Shown here: positions 1 to 12,437 of the stretch, piece by piece | How positions within the stretch are numbered: position 1 is the first letter of the stretch | Layout of the letters: every line of letters begins with the position of its first letter | Position numbers and translations under genes: made by a program | The notes under the pieces: model-generated | Databases searched by the model: none | What the model was told of the DNA's origin: nothing | Seen by the model: only the letters and a program-made list of their open reading frames with translations | NCBI RefSeq assembly: GCF_050624435.1 | Contig: NC_134542.1 | Coordinates: forward strand, 111,273,677-111,337,676 | Direction: 5' to 3' | Source: Tenrec ecaudatus | Taxonomy: Eukaryota > Chordata > Mammalia > Afrosoricida > Tenrecidae | DNA length: 64,000 bases

Positions 1-980
1 TTGGAATGGCTGTGCATATGGGTATCTTTCAGTAGGTTGGCCACATCGCTGTTTTCCAAGTTTCTTGGCGTGCACAGTTGAGTACTCCAGGGCCACATCT
101 GCTTGTTGAAACACCTCAATGGCTATGATGTCAATTCCTGGAATCTTGTACTTTGTCAAAGCCTTTAGTGCAGTTCAGACTTTTTATTTGGCAACAGCCA
201 TACTGAACAGCTACCAATCCTTTTATTTTCTTTATTTTAGGGGGGGGGTTGTTTTGTTTTGTTACAATGACTCTGTGAATCCCTTCTATCCTCTGTAGAT
301 GTCTCCTGCATTATACTTTAAAAAATTTGCACAAAGAATTTAATATTGAAACAAAAGGTTTGCATTTGTTTTCAGTTATCCCTGCTTGGTAAGCCACAAG
401 TGTGTTCTTTCTTACTAGATTTCTCAGTCTAGGTCTTTGCAAATTTCAATGTAACATTTCACCTTGTCTTCTTGAACCGTCCTTTGGAATCTTCTGTTCA
501 ACTCTTTTTCTAGCATTTCATCCATTAGTTTTACTTACCTTGCATTCAAAAGAAAGATTAGTATCTTCTTATATCCCCTTTGCTTTGTTTCTTTATTTAC
601 TGTCGTTTTAATATCCTTTTGGTTTTTTGGGTGTATGATATCCTTGTAACATCCCACATTTTTCTAGGATTCAGTCATCAGTTTTCAGTGCATAAAATAC
701 ATTCTTTGGGTGGTTTCTAAATTTAGGAATCATATGTACAAGATAATACTTTGGATTTAGTAAATTAAAAAATATATTTTTAGATACTTCTTGAAATATC
801 ATGTGAATATTTAATGGTCTATTGCACAGTCAATAGTCCTTGGCCTTGCTTTTGTTGATGTTATTGAGTGGATACAGCCTCTCTTTCCAAAGATGTAGTC
901 TATTTCATACCTCTATATTCTTTTTGGCGGTGTTTATACATATCTTCTTTATTTATGCTGTTATAAATAATTGATTTTTA
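1..980 (-). mobile_element. RTE/BovB-type LINE fragment, 5' and RT-proximal part
   Basis: Decayed piece of a non-LTR retrotransposon of the RTE/BovB type, antisense to the given strand. The stretch at about 95-170, read in reverse complement, matches the sense copy at about 10,190-10,260: both carry the block around the RT-domain 'KAPG' turn. The stretch at 420-640 in reverse complement matches about 9,780-9,910, the region between endonuclease and RT. The stretch at 838-950 resembles the more 5' endonuclease region. Frames are broken throughout and a poly-T/G run at 230-262 interrupts it. The element runs off the left edge, so its 3' end is outside the window. Family assignment is from recognition of conserved blocks. 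Confidence 0.7.
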
Positions 981-1863
981 AAGGATTTTTAAGGTGTTTA
1001 AGAAAATATCAGACATATTATAAATGCTCAGGAAAATATGCTTTACTTTTTTCTACAATAACTTATTTCCGATGAATTGATTGGTGAACTTTTTCCAAGG
1101 ACATAATAGACTGATTGGGCGTAAACTACATAAAGTGGTGTCCACTCATTTCAGGTATTTGGCACTTTGGTCTCATAAAATTCTTCCCTCTGCCTGATTG
1201 ATTTGTAACCACCTTTAGTTCAGTCAGACAGTACATTTTCCTTTTTCTGTGAAATCTGTAAGGTTAAAAATCATGCCTTGCTCACTAATGCTTCTCTTGA
1301 CATCTAGCAATAGTGTTTGACCTATCATTGACATTTTAAACAGCCCTGAGCCAATGAATACAAAGATGATATATGCTTACCTTTCTAAGCCATTCTCAAT
1401 CTCTCTCCTTCTCCCTCGGCTTCTTCCTCTCTCCCCCTCTTCCCTTGCCTTCCCCATGCATGCTTTGAAAGAACTCTATAAAACTTTGATGACACCTGTT
1501 ATTTATATATTACATTGCCTTCCAGGAGCAATAGCATCTGTGTTGTTCAATGAGTTTGGCTCATTAAGCATATATATACATTTCAAAGAAAAGAAATTAA
1601 ATGAATGGAAAAAAATAAATTTTAAAAATATGTTTTAATTACTAGGATTACAGAATTAACGGAAGGTGAAGGACCAAAGATAAAATGGAATATGCTCGCC
1701 AATGATTAGAGATAGACTAAATTGTTCCATCCATCTATCCATGTACCAAGGGCACTGTTTCTGGAAAATTGAAAATTGAATCCACCAGAAACAGTTATAA
1801 AGATTCTATTTATAAAATTGACAACAGAATTGTGCTTTAAAAGATATAAATTAAATGGGACAC
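981..1863. other. Unassigned AT-rich sequence
   Basis: I recognise no gene or repeat family here. A pyrimidine-rich tract (CT-rich, about 1,390-1,460) is the only compositional feature. The first part could be more of the RTE 5' region, too diverged to call. Confidence 0.5.
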
Positions 1864-2164
1864 TGAGGTAGTTTGTTTATTGAGCCAACCTGGCCGATAA
1901 ACACATGTGGGGTTAATTGAAGGGCGGAGGGATACATGGCTCAGTGTGCCTCGCCTTTCTAGTTCTCAGTCATAGTGTGTGTTTTGTGAGGTGGAGGAGA
2001 ACTTTGTGGATTGGTGTCAGACATATGGATTAATGTTGGAATTGTAGGTTTGGGCAGCACTGGGTTGGAATGTTTTCTTGATGTGCACTCACCCTTTATA
2101 TAAAACTCTCTTATACATATTAATTTCTGTGGATTTGTTTCTCTAAATTTCCCAGGTTAACACA
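1864..2164 (+). mobile_element. Solo LTR, ERV-L type
   Basis: The element begins TGAGGTAG and ends ...GGTTAACACA, the TG...CA limits of a retroviral LTR. It is flanked by near-identical 5-bp duplications, gacac at 1,859-1,863 and gactc at 2,165-2,169. Its 3' end (ggatttgtttctctaaattt) matches the end of the LTRs at 40,931-41,480 and, in reverse, 22,549-22,954. The 5' part (gagccaacctggcc) is also shared with the 40.9 kb copy. A TATA-like tataaaactctc at about 2,099 may be the old promoter. No internal viral sequence is attached. ERV-L assignment rests on the 5-bp duplication and on end similarity to the LTR next to the ERV-L pol remnant at 50.5 kb. Confidence 0.75.
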
Positions 2165-2394
2165 GACTCTAACTCTGAAAGTATTGTTACTAAATCAGAG
2201 AAATCTTAATTAAACAAAATGATCAAACATAAAAGTTATCATCTCCTGATATATCCTCTGTATACATCTATACACTTCTGAATAGTGTTTCCATATTTCT
2301 AAACTGTCTTCGAAAGAATTCTGCATATTTCCATTTACACTGTGTAAAACAGTAGATTTGTTATCCTTGTATTCCTTTTAAATGTCTAATAGTT

Positions 2395-2655
2395 CATAAA
2401 TTATCAAGGGTTCATGAGGCAGGAGAGGCAGGGAGGGAAGGGAAAAACAAGAAGTGGGACCAAGGGCTCAAGCATAAAGGAAATGCTTTGAGAATGATGA
2501 GTGCAATAAATGTACAAATGTGCTTGAAAGAAAAAAGAGATGTAATCTATGATGTGGGCAACAAATGTATAAATGTGCTTGACACAATAGATGTATGGAT
2601 GGATTGTGATAAGAGTAGTGAAAGCCCCAAATAAAATGATTTAAAATAAAAAGAA
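2395..2655 (+). mobile_element. L1 3'-UTR end, 5'-truncated
   Basis: It carries the 3' terminal module seen in at least eight copies in this window: tatcaagggttcatgagg, a G-rich purine tract (2,416-2,445), ccaagggctcaag, gtgcttgacacaatag, atgtatggattgtgat, then an AATAAA signal (about 2,630) and an A-rich tail. A short internal duplication repeats the 'acaaatgtgcttga' block (about 2,513 and 2,573). Only the last ~250 bp of the LINE are present. Confidence 0.85.
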
Positions 2656-5029
2656 GAAGTTAGAAGACCAAGATCAGAGCTCAGCAATGGATGGGGTAAG
2701 GGTTCTCAATGAAATTTTCAAAGAATAAACCTTGTTATGAGCAAAGAATGAACAGGTGCATCATTGTGATGGGGGTGGGATCTGATTAACTTTTCTGGTC
2801 TTTTTCTCAGCATTACAGTTTTCCATTTTATAAAACCTTCTTCATAAAGAATTTTTCTGATTGTTCTGTGCCCACTGAGAAGATCTACCAAGAGTATTTG
2901 TTGGGTAACTCCCCAAAAGTAAGCATTACCTTCTGAGCTGAACTGTCTTCTTTATTGAACCACTCAGTAGATCAACTCAGAAACCACTCTTTGATTGGAC
3001 CTTTTAAAAATGCTTTTTGACTGCTCCCTAGAAAGACTAGAACAAGTGTCTTTCTGAGAGAACTTCGCTAGAGCCCTTCACTGCAGAGAAGCACATGCTA
3101 CATTTAAATGGGGTTTGTTTGCATAAACCAGTGCATGTATGAACTGTATCTGTATCCCTTGGAGCAATATATTTTTACTTACATGAGTATTTTCTAACTT
3201 CAAAAGAAGAACAGTTTAAAAAAACAAATAAGCATTATTACACCACTTATCTAGACTTTTCCAACAATTTTTATTGTAAATTAGGTGAAAGTTTACATTT
3301 CAGAAACCAACTTTGTATTAACTATTTTAAACTACAAATCGGACTCCTCAGTAAGTTATTCTTTACCTGCACCTTGATTTCCTCTAACCTTCTTGTAGAT
3401 ATGATCTTCCTATTCACCTGCTAATACTTGTCAATGGTCTAGTCCATTACTCTATCTTCTCTCTGCCTCCCAACCTTGGCATTCTCCAAAATCTAGTACC
3501 TATGGTACAATCTTTTGAGGTTGTGTGTGTGTGTGTGTGTATTTCCTTGTAATCATGGTCTCATATATTTCCAGAAAGTTCTTAAGTATTTGTTTAAGAT
3601 GCTCCATTTGACTTGCACTCTAGCATATGAGTGCTATTGGAGTGAAATGACAATTAATTTAGTGATTTCAAGGGAACCTGGTGGCTTTGTAAATGAAAGT
3701 GCTCTGCTCACAATCAAAAGGTTTATCATGTAGTGCATCAACTCTGGACCCCCACTAGAGCAATTCTGGGCTGCCTTTCGGGTCTCTGGGACAGCTTATA
3801 AGAAGATAACATAGTTAGGAATGAATACCTAGACAAATATTATTTGAGATCATAATTCAGTAATTTAATAAAGAATTGCTACCCATTTGCTTTAGAGATG
3901 CCATCCCTCAGCAATGGGCCAGGTCAGTTGTTACTTCAATTCCAAATGTCAGTCTCCTGTTAGAAGACAACAGTAACTGATGTTAGAGGCTCTTTCCAAG
4001 AACCAATTACTTCCGGCAATAAAAGCCCATCTGTTCACCCATTTGTGGATGTGTTCTGCCTACATTATCATGTCCCTACCAGCCTTGATACAATCTCTCC
4101 AATACGACAATGCACTCTCATCTCTGCCATGACACCATTTCTCTTTAGAGCCATTGGAAGAGATCGCCTTCTCCAGCTTGGAGAATGAACAAGCTTTTTA
4201 CTTAGCTGACAAATGAATCATTCAGCAAATATAAGATGCCAACTCTCTCTGAAATACTGTGAAAGGCGCACTGGAGGTTTGCAGAGGCGAGTGACCCTTA
4301 CAAATGCCACTTAAAAATTCAGTTTTGTGAGAGTAACCTAATTTATTCAGTGGATTTAGAAAGGAAAGCATTTTAAAATAAAATAAATGCAATGAAAGGT
4401 TTTTACTGTTTTTGAATGAAAATAAAAACATATAACCTATAAATTAGTAGGTCCTAGTGAATCAATTCCATGGGAATTATAAATGTTAAGTACAGCAAGA
4501 CTTGATCCACACAACTATAAAAGATTGTAAACACAGTACTTGATCGGTACTTATATATATTGTATATATAATAGTAAAATATTATAAACACCCTAATTGG
4601 CTGATAATTTTGATATTCCTAAAGAGTTAGTCTCTTTGAATTCATACCTATGATGGTTGCAATTGCCCAGATGAATATTAAGTTCAGAAAATGAGAGCTT
4701 CTGAATGTCTAGAGATGCATAAAAACACAAACTCAAGGAATATAGGAAAAAAACTGCATTTTCTTTTTGAGTAATCACTCTGCACATTTTTTCTCCTTGT
4801 GTGTCTTCTGGCAGTTTCAAAGCATTTTACATAATGTGTAATTAAAAAAATGCTTCCCATGAATCTAGGCTTTCCTGTTTGTATTGACTTTTCCGCAGTC
4901 TGAACCCAGCAGCCCATCAATTGGATGGAATTTACTGGGGAAAAAGGGATTACATACGGAAATTTCCCCCCACAATGCTTCAAAAGTGAAAACAACAACA
5001 AAAAAAGAGTGGAAGTTTGGGAGAGTAAG
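2656..5029. other. Unassigned interval with possible SINE relic
   Basis: There is no convincing gene. A weak 5'-SINE-like block (gggaacctggtggctttg, about 3,673-3,720) may be a fragment of the afrotherian tRNA-SINE, but its 3' half cannot be followed. AT-rich dinucleotide runs lie near 4,550-4,575. Confidence 0.4.
3522..3540. repeat. (TG)n microsatellite
   Basis: Nine to ten uninterrupted TG units. Confidence 0.95.
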
Positions 5030-5460
5030 GGGTTATGTCAAGAAGACACTTCCAATAAAGAGAGGGGCAGGGCTCAACCTGTCAATTTCATCACAGCCTG
5101 ATGACTCCTCCCTCATGTCCTAAACCTTGTTGTATCAGAGAGAGAGACAGGCAAGAGCAACTTCTCTTTGGCCCTTCTGCTGAAGCTGGACTTTGCATCA
5201 GGTTCCTCCATCTCCTGTTGTGTCACCTGCCGATTCCCAAAACTATCAACTGACTACCAAAGGTGGATTCATTGTGCCAACTTCATACCTCTGCATCCAC
5301 CAGCCTGTGCCCCCTACTGTCTCTGCTTTGTCATCCTGATGGACTTGAGTTGGACTTGGCTGGAATGCCTTTTTGATAAAGATTACTTATTATTATATAG
5401 CCCTTCCTTGTATATAGATTATTTTCATTGGATTTGTTTCTCTAGACAACCCAGCTAAAA
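5030..5460 (+). mobile_element. Probable ERV-L type LTR, start uncertain
   Basis: The right end (ggatttgtttctctagacaa, then cccagctaaaacta) is the same terminal block as in the 1.9 and 40.9 kb LTRs. A cattgtgccaacttc block at 5,268 resembles their 'ttgtgccaacctgg'. The left boundary and target duplication could not be fixed, so the start is a guess from where resemblance fades. Confidence 0.5.
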
Positions 5461-7365
5461 CTACCATTATGTCATAGTGCTTTATATTGTAGCAAATATT
5501 TTAAAATATATTGTATCATTTCTTCCACAAAATTACTCTGGAGAATTATCTATTTTTTAAAATTTTCAAAGTCTGCTCCAGAGGTTAAAGAGCTTGCCCA
5601 AACCCAATGATATAGAAAATTCCAGAACTGAGCTTCAAATCCCAAATTTGTAAGTATGAATCCATGACATCTTTTTCTAAACATATTGTTTCTCACTGAA
5701 AGAAAACTCTGGCTTTACTTATATTTGCTGGGACACACTTCTTGGGGGGAAAAAAGTTGTTATTTAATCAGTATTTTTACTATAATTTGCTTTGCCTTAT
5801 AAAAATTCCATCTTGGTTTTAAATAAAATATCGAATGTCAAGTACAAATTAAATAAATAAACAGTGGGTCCTTTACGTGTGGGATAATCCATAGGGAAGC
5901 TTACATCACGACAGCTGATTAAACCAGAGTACCAAAGCTTGAGGGCCAAGACATCAGCTGTCTTTTCTGTTTCATTTTTTTTACTTTCCACTTAAATAAA
6001 AAAAGAATCCTTTATTAATGTGAATTAATGTGAAAAATTAACATTTTCAGAGCGGAGAAAATCCCCAATATTCATTAGTTCCTACACATTTTTTAAATGC
6101 ATCCATTACAATCCCCTCAGTATGCCATTGCTTATCACAGATTTTCCTTGTTTTTATTGTTTCTGTTCCTCATTCTTTCTCTACCATCTGAACTTTGACC
6201 ATGAGTAAATACTGTGATTTTTTGTTCCTCAGTGATTCATTGTTCTAACCCAAGACTGAATTCTTCTGTTCCAAACAAGAATGGTGTCTAAGAGTCTTGT
6301 TGTTCCACCAGGCTCCATCCAAGGAGTAAGTATGGTCCCTTATGATTCTGTGTTCTGTTCTGCATTTTTCCCCTCCTCTGTTCAGGGCCCGCTAATGTGA
6401 TCCTTTTCAGAGAAGTTGGTAGCAGTAGCTAGGCACCATCAAGTTCTTCTGGCCTCAAGGTTTGAGGAGACATATTCTTTTGTGATCCATTGTATGAATT
6501 ATCTCCATGTGTTTCCATGTTTTTTCTTTACATTCTTCTGCAGGGAGATACACCAATAGCTGATATTTTAAGACCCCTTTTCATTGAAGTAGAATGCAAA
6601 ACATTGTCTTTGTGACCAGCGTTGTGCTAATTGAGTGCAGCATCCCCTGAGTTGATGGTCCTTCTCCATTCCACAGGCCCAGAACAAAGTCAAGAGTTTT
6701 TTAAAACCTCATCTTGGATATGACTTTCCATTACTTTTACATCCTTGACGCAAGACACTAAGTCCTGATCACACTCAAAAGAAGAGCATTGTTAGAAGAA
6801 CTGCATACCACAAAGTGAAGATCATCAGCAGGCATCATAGAAGTGTACCTGTAACATCATATTTCTTATTTCTTTCTGGGAGACCCAATGAGACACCATT
6901 TTGGAACTAATGTAGCAGAAAAGGGAAATATTATTAGGAACGCTTGGTTATGTTGAAAGAAGAAACAAAGTTCCTGGAAATCATGAATGGTGAGATGAGT
7001 AACTACCAAATATTACTCAACCATTATATCTAGGCTTTGTGTTACACATTTTTATATAACCATTCTAGTACTTTCAAAATGTTTCCAAGTTAGTCAGTGT
7101 TATATTTACATTTATAGAGGAATAAAGAATAGCTCATTGAAGGAAAATGACTTACTAATAAAGTTTCACAACTTATATGTCGTAGGGTAGTACCAACATT
7201 AGAACATAATTCTATGGGTCTTCAAATCCCAAGGATTCAAAAGGAATAGATTACAAATAAATAACTTAATGTACACCACCTTGAATGTGATAAAAAAAGC
7301 TCTTTTCAATATAAGTTGTACTTTCTTGTTTTTTTTGTAGTTCAGAATCTGTTTTTTAAAACTTA
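5461..7365. other. Unassigned interval
   Basis: AT-rich sequence with no open frame of note and no repeat family I can name. It may hold ancient mammalian repeats too decayed to identify by eye. Confidence 0.5.
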
Positions 7366-7369
7366 TATT

Positions 7370-7640
7370 ATTTTTTATATATTTTATTAGGGAGTTATAC
7401 AACTCTTATCACAATCCATACATACTTCATTGTGTAAAGCACACCTGTACATTCTTTACTCTCATCATTTTCAAAGCATTTGCTCTCCACTTAAGCCCTT
7501 TGCATCAAGTCCTCTTTTTACCCCTCCCTCCCTCCCTGCTCTCCCCTCCCTCATAAGCCCTTGAAAATTTATTATTTTGTCATGTCTTGCCGTGTCCGAC
7601 GTCTCCCTTCCCCCCCTTCTCTGTATCCTTCTAGGAAACA
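7370..7640 (-). mobile_element. L1 3'-UTR end, 5'-truncated
   Basis: This is the reverse complement of the shared L1 3' module. From left to right it runs: a degenerate T-rich tail with ttttattagggag, then atacaactcttatcacaatc, ccatacatacttcattgtg, and the C-rich complement of the purine tract (7,520-7,550). It stops in the block that in sense copies reads gtgaagggagac. Confidence 0.85.
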
Positions 7641-7922
7641 TAAGATGCTTGGCTCCAGTGACTTTCACTGCACTTTCTATCCTATTTGAAAAGTCAACTT
7701 GGTTTTAGAAAACTGTCCCAAAGTTCTTGTTAGGGCGCTTGCTTTGCTTGTGCATGTGCTTGAGCATTCTCGTACATGATGGATTCTAGAGTCTGACTCC
7801 TAGAGCTGCAAGGGTTGGGTGCAGAAGATATTTCTCCAGCGGAAGACTTCATTTCACTAATATTCTAACAATATTGATCTTCTTATTCTAGAAAAATAAA
7901 TATCTAGCTAGCTAGGTAGTTA

Positions 7923-8135
7923 GCTTTCCCCGGTGACTTAATGGTTACACATAGGGCTGTTAACCAGAGAGCCAACAGTTTGAAACCACAAGCCACTAAG
8001 CAAGAAAAAGGCAAGTCTTTCTACTACCATAAAGCATTGTAGTCTCAGAAACCCACGAGGACTATTGTACCCTGTCCTCTAGCATCTCTATGAGTCAGAA
8101 TCAACTCATTGACAGTAAATTTGGTATGGATTAGT
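7923..8135 (+). mobile_element. Afrotherian tRNA-derived SINE
   Basis: The tRNA-like head (gacttaatggttacacatag...gttaaccagagagc...agtttgaaacc) is followed by the body (gtctcagaaacccacgagg) and the diagnostic tail tctatgagtcagaatcaact then cattgacagt. Nearly full length, diverged at CpG positions. The B-box-like segment is altered (agtttgaaacc for gttcgaatcc), so it is probably transcriptionally dead. Confidence 0.85.
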
Positions 8136-8649
8136 TTAACTATATCTATTCATCCATTTTCATCTAGCTGGCCAGCCAGCCATCTCTCATTCCAATATGG
8201 CCCCATAAGCTGTTATTTTACTAATCATGACTGCAAGGAAAATTAGCCCTAATCGCAATAGAAACCTTCTACCCCCGCCCCCTATGGAAGACTTTATTTT
8301 TAGGAGAGAAGTAAATTTGCATACAATATTATCCTGTGTGAATTTAATTAGATATGCTTAACCAAGTACATTCACAATTACCTCATTGTGTTTGCATGTA
8401 TACAAGTTATCAGTATGAGTCTTTCACCACATCCGAGCAAAATTATTTAACTCAGTGTGCAACTTTCTGCATGATTACTTCAGAGTGTTCAATTGATCCT
8501 TCAATCAGGCTTCTGAAACTGTGATTTCAAATAGAGAACACTGGTAGGGTCAGGCTGATAGGATATCAAAATGGAATCTGGACTTAAGTTGTTTTCTTGG
8601 TTGTAATTTAGGAAAGTTTACCTTATTGTGTTGATTATACCAATGATGT

Positions 8650-8868
8650 TCAAAGATGTTCTGGTGGCATAATAGATTATGCATTGAGCTGCTAGTCACA
8701 AAGTCAGTTGTTTGAGCAAGCCAGCAACCCTCGTACAGGAGAAAAATGCAAACATCTGCTCCCAAAGAGATTGAAAGTCTCAGAAACCCAAAGAGACAGT
8801 TCTACTCTGTTCCATAGGGTCTCCATGAGTCAGAATTGATTTGATGTCAGTGGGTGTGAATTTAATGA
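8650..8868 (+). mobile_element. Afrotherian tRNA-derived SINE
   Basis: The head (ctggtggcataatagattatg, gctgctagtcacaaagtc) and the tail (tctactctgttccatagg, tccatgagtcagaattgat) are both present. The insertion is in the same direction as the one 520 bp upstream but differs from it at many sites, so the two are independent insertions and not a tandem copy. Confidence 0.85.
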
Positions 8869-9354
8869 TGTTCATTGTAAGAGAGATGCTCTAGGTTAAT
8901 CCTACAGAAGAAGGGAGAATCAGAAAGTTTGAAAAGGCAGCAAAAGAAGACTCTGGTCTTCTAAGTAGGAACTTGGTTTTGTAGAATTAATTGTAGGTGA
9001 ATTCATACATCCTTTTGAAAATGACTCGAAAAGTAGTCAGCTGCTACAAAGTAAAACAAACCAAGGGCAGAAGATTAGGACATATAGCTGATTGCCCAAA
9101 CTGGATCTGAGGCATAGGGACACACGAAGGAAGGTAATTGGAGAAGTTAGGAATGCAGTATTAGTTAATGCATATAAAATTAAGCAGCCTGACACATATT
9201 AATTGAAATAAGGGAGAACAATTACATAACTATCTAAATAGGTAAAGAAAACTATTTGATAAATTTCAACAACTTGCATGCATGCCGCTCTTATCTAATT
9301 ACATTAAAATAAAATCAGAAATGTGATTAACTTCACTTTAATTTAGTTATGTTT

Positions 9355-11183
9355 TATTTTAATTTTGCAAGACCAATGACTTCTCCATAACAAATACCTT
9401 TTTCAACACCAGCAATGACAACCATCCATATTGACTTCTCCAGATGGAATACACATAAACCAAATTGACTACATCTGTAGGAAGAGAAAGTTGAGAAGTT
9501 CATAATAAGGAACGGAAATGAGGCCAGGGACTGACTGTGGATACAGACCATCAATAATTGATTATATGTAAATTATGGTTGAAGCTGAAGAAAATTCAAA
9601 TAAGTCCACAGGAGTCAGAATAAAACCTTGAGTAAATCCCATCTGAATTTCAAGAACATTTCAAAAACAGATTTGCTGCATTGAACACTAATGACAGAAA
9701 ATCTGATGTGCTGTGGTAGGACATAAGAAACATCATTCATGAAGACAGCAAAAGTTAATTAAAAGACATAAAAGAAAAGTGGATATCAGGAGAGACTCTG
9801 AAATTTGCTTGTAATGATAGAATGGCTAAGGCAACTGGACGATATGAAGCAGTCAGAGAGCTAAACAGAAAATTTCAAAGGGTTTCTCTAGAAGACAAAG
9901 TAAAATATTACATAGAAGTGTGCCACGACTGAGAGAGAGAAAACCAGAAAGGAAGGACATGATCGGCATATCTCAAATTGAAAGAAGTAAAGATAAAAAT
10001 CAAGTTTTGAATTGCAGTGTTGAAAGATTTTATGGTGAAACTGTTGAATGGTTTTGGAAGCAGAACCATCAACAGAAGATGGAATGAGTCGGTATACCAA
10101 AATGAACTGGTTGACATTCTACTATTTCAAGAGGTAGCATATCAGCAAGAACCAATGGTTCTGAAGGACTATTCAGTCCAAATTGCACTTAAAACAGTAG
10201 CCGAAAACAAGGCTCCGGGAACTGATGAAATACTAGTTGAAACGATTCAACATTCTGTATGCTGAGCGAACCATCGAAGAAGCTGGATTATATGGCAAAC
10301 AATGTGGCGTAAGGATTGGCGGAAGGCTCATTAACGAACTTCTCTCTACAGATGACACAACTTTTCTCTGAAAGTGAGGAGTTGCGGCTCTTGCCGGTAA
10401 GATTAAGGATTGTACCCTTCAATGTGCTTGACACAATGGATGGATATATGGATTGTGATAAGAGCTGTATGATAAATGAAATGATTAGAAAAAATAAGAA
10501 CCAACATCCTCACAACTGGACCAATAGGCTACATCATGATAACTTTAGAAAAGATTGAAGTTGTCAAGGATTTCATCTTGCTTGGATCCCCAATCAAAGC
10601 TCATGGAAACAGCAGTCAAGAGAATAAATGACACCTTGCAGTCGGTAAATCTGCTACAAAAGACCTCTTTAAAGTGTTGAAAAGCAAAGACATTGCTTTT
10701 AGGACTAAGGTGTGCCTGTCCCAAGCCACGATCTTTTCCATTGCCTCGTAGGCATATAAAAGTTGGATACTGAATAAGGAAGGCTGAGGAAGATTTAATG
10801 ATTTCAATTCTAGTGCTGGTGAAGAACATTGAAAGTACCATAGCTTGCCGGAAGTACAAACAAATCTGTCTTGGACGAAGTACAGACAAAATGTTCCTTA
10901 GAGGAAAAGATGGCATGACTTCACGTAATGTCCATTGGGCATGTTGTAAGGAGAGATCAGTCATTGGAGAAGGACATACTGCCTGCTAAAGCAGAGTGGT
11001 AGTGACAAAGAGGAAGGCCCTCAACTAGATGGATTGACACACGGCTGCAACAGTGGCTCACACATAAGAAGCATCGTGAGGCTGGCACAGAACCAGGCAG
11101 TGCCTCTTTCTGCTGTACATTCATTGGCCATGACTTGGGACCAACTCAGTGGCACCTGAAAACAATTACAATAACAAAAATCT
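9355..11183 (+). mobile_element. RTE/BovB-type LINE, long internally deleted copy
   Basis: Sense-strand RTE pseudo-element. 9,405-9,480 corresponds to the endonuclease region (cttctccagatggaatacac). 9,580-10,015 is the linker before RT. 10,110-10,260 is the RT start, where translation gives 'AENKAPGTDEI', the conserved turn before RT motif A. 10,280-10,420 retains parts of the RT palm, and 10,800-11,183 is the C-terminal and 3' end (ccctcaactagatggattga, aacagtggctcacacataag, then aacaattacaataacaaaa). Several hundred bp between motif A and the C-terminal region are missing or scrambled, and stops are frequent. No target duplication was resolved. Confidence 0.85.
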
Positions 11184-11352
11184 GATTAAAATCATATATT
11201 AAAAAAACAGCAAACTTCATCCTTTTTGTTTGAGATGAACTTGTCACTAAAGACCCCAAGTCCATTTTAATTTTACTTTTCTTTCTCATCTTTTTTTTCA
11301 CCAAGAATTTAAGTGATAAGGAATCTGAGTTTTCTTTAAAAAAAAAAAAGTA

Positions 11353-11466
11353 CCATATATACTCGAGTATAAGCCAACCCGAATATCAGCGGAGGCACCT
11401 AAGTTTACCACAAAAGCTGCATAATATATGTGCTGAAAAACTCGGCTTATACGCGAGTATATATGG
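11353..11466. mobile_element. 114-bp palindromic MITE, TA target (Tc1/mariner-like)
   Basis: Inverted termini of about 24 bp (ccatatatactcgagtataa at left; ttatacgcgagtatatatgg at right) are flanked by TA on both sides (11,351-52 and 11,467-68). The middle (gaggcacctaagtttaccac) is non-palindromic and gives orientation. There is no coding capacity. The TA flanks and short size fit a non-autonomous Tc1/mariner element; superfamily is inferred. A second copy lies at 46,571. Confidence 0.75.
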
Positions 11467-11468
11467 TA

Positions 11469-12437
11469 ATGCACTATATATATATTTACACAACCCCTCT
11501 CAAGAAATGAAATGAATAACAATATCTTGTTAAGCTCTCCATCATCCTTTCTTCCTGCCCCATCAACAACCTATGCTGTCCCTCTATGTGTTCCTGCTCC
11601 CATATCTGGTCCACTTCATATAGAAATATATGAGTGGGTTCAAAAGCTCCAGGAAGAATTCCATGACCATTTAATTCAAAATTTCTATGAAATTTATGAA
11701 GTCATCATGCAGAGTATTGAAATATTTTCCAGAAATAAGGAACAAGTCAAGGACATCTTGTAACAACACTTCGATTCACTTTCAATTTGCAGCACAAACC
11801 AGTGCAATAAAAAGATAAAACTATAATTTGAAATAACTATGTATAGTATACACAATGGTAAAAATGTTTTTTGCTAGAAGTCACGCAGCAAGTTCATGGT
11901 GATAGGGACATTTTGTACACCAAAAGGAAACATCGCATGGATCTATGCCAGCCTCACAGTCATGTTTGTAGCCATTGTTGCCGCTACCCTGTCAATCTAT
12001 CCCATCAAGGATTTTCCTCTTTTTTTGTTGCCCTTTTAATTTACCAAATATAATATAATCCCCGGCACTGTTCTCTCCTGATAACATGTCTAAAGTACAT
12101 GAGATGAAGTCTCATCATCCTTACTTCTAGGGAGCATTCTGGTTGTACTTTGTTCCAAAATCGATTTGTTTGATCTTGAGACAGTCTGTGGTACATAAGA
12201 TATTCAAAGAATTAATATGTGAAACTTGTAATGTCATCTACAATTACCATTTGCCATCATGTTGCCTCGTGGTGTCTGATAAAGACAAAACAGGGACTTG
12301 TGCCTGCCAGGGGAACAATGGATCTTGAGTCCCGGCCTGCTAAACATCCTCACCTTGAGACAAGGTCAAGTGAGCAATCTGATATGGAACTGTAAAAACG
12401 AGAAAAGTTTCCCTAATTGAGCTTCTTCTCAACACAC
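11469..12437. other. Unassigned interval
   Basis: There is a short (TA)n run right after the MITE and otherwise nothing recognised. An 83-codon open frame at 11,512-11,763 has no features I can support as a gene. Confidence 0.45.

Noticed and set aside
8650-8868. SINE head as a functional tRNA gene
   Set aside because: No intact A/B boxes or cloverleaf; it continues into the SINE body and tail.
10545-10964. 139-codon minus-strand frame
   Set aside because: Antisense of RTE ORF remnants.
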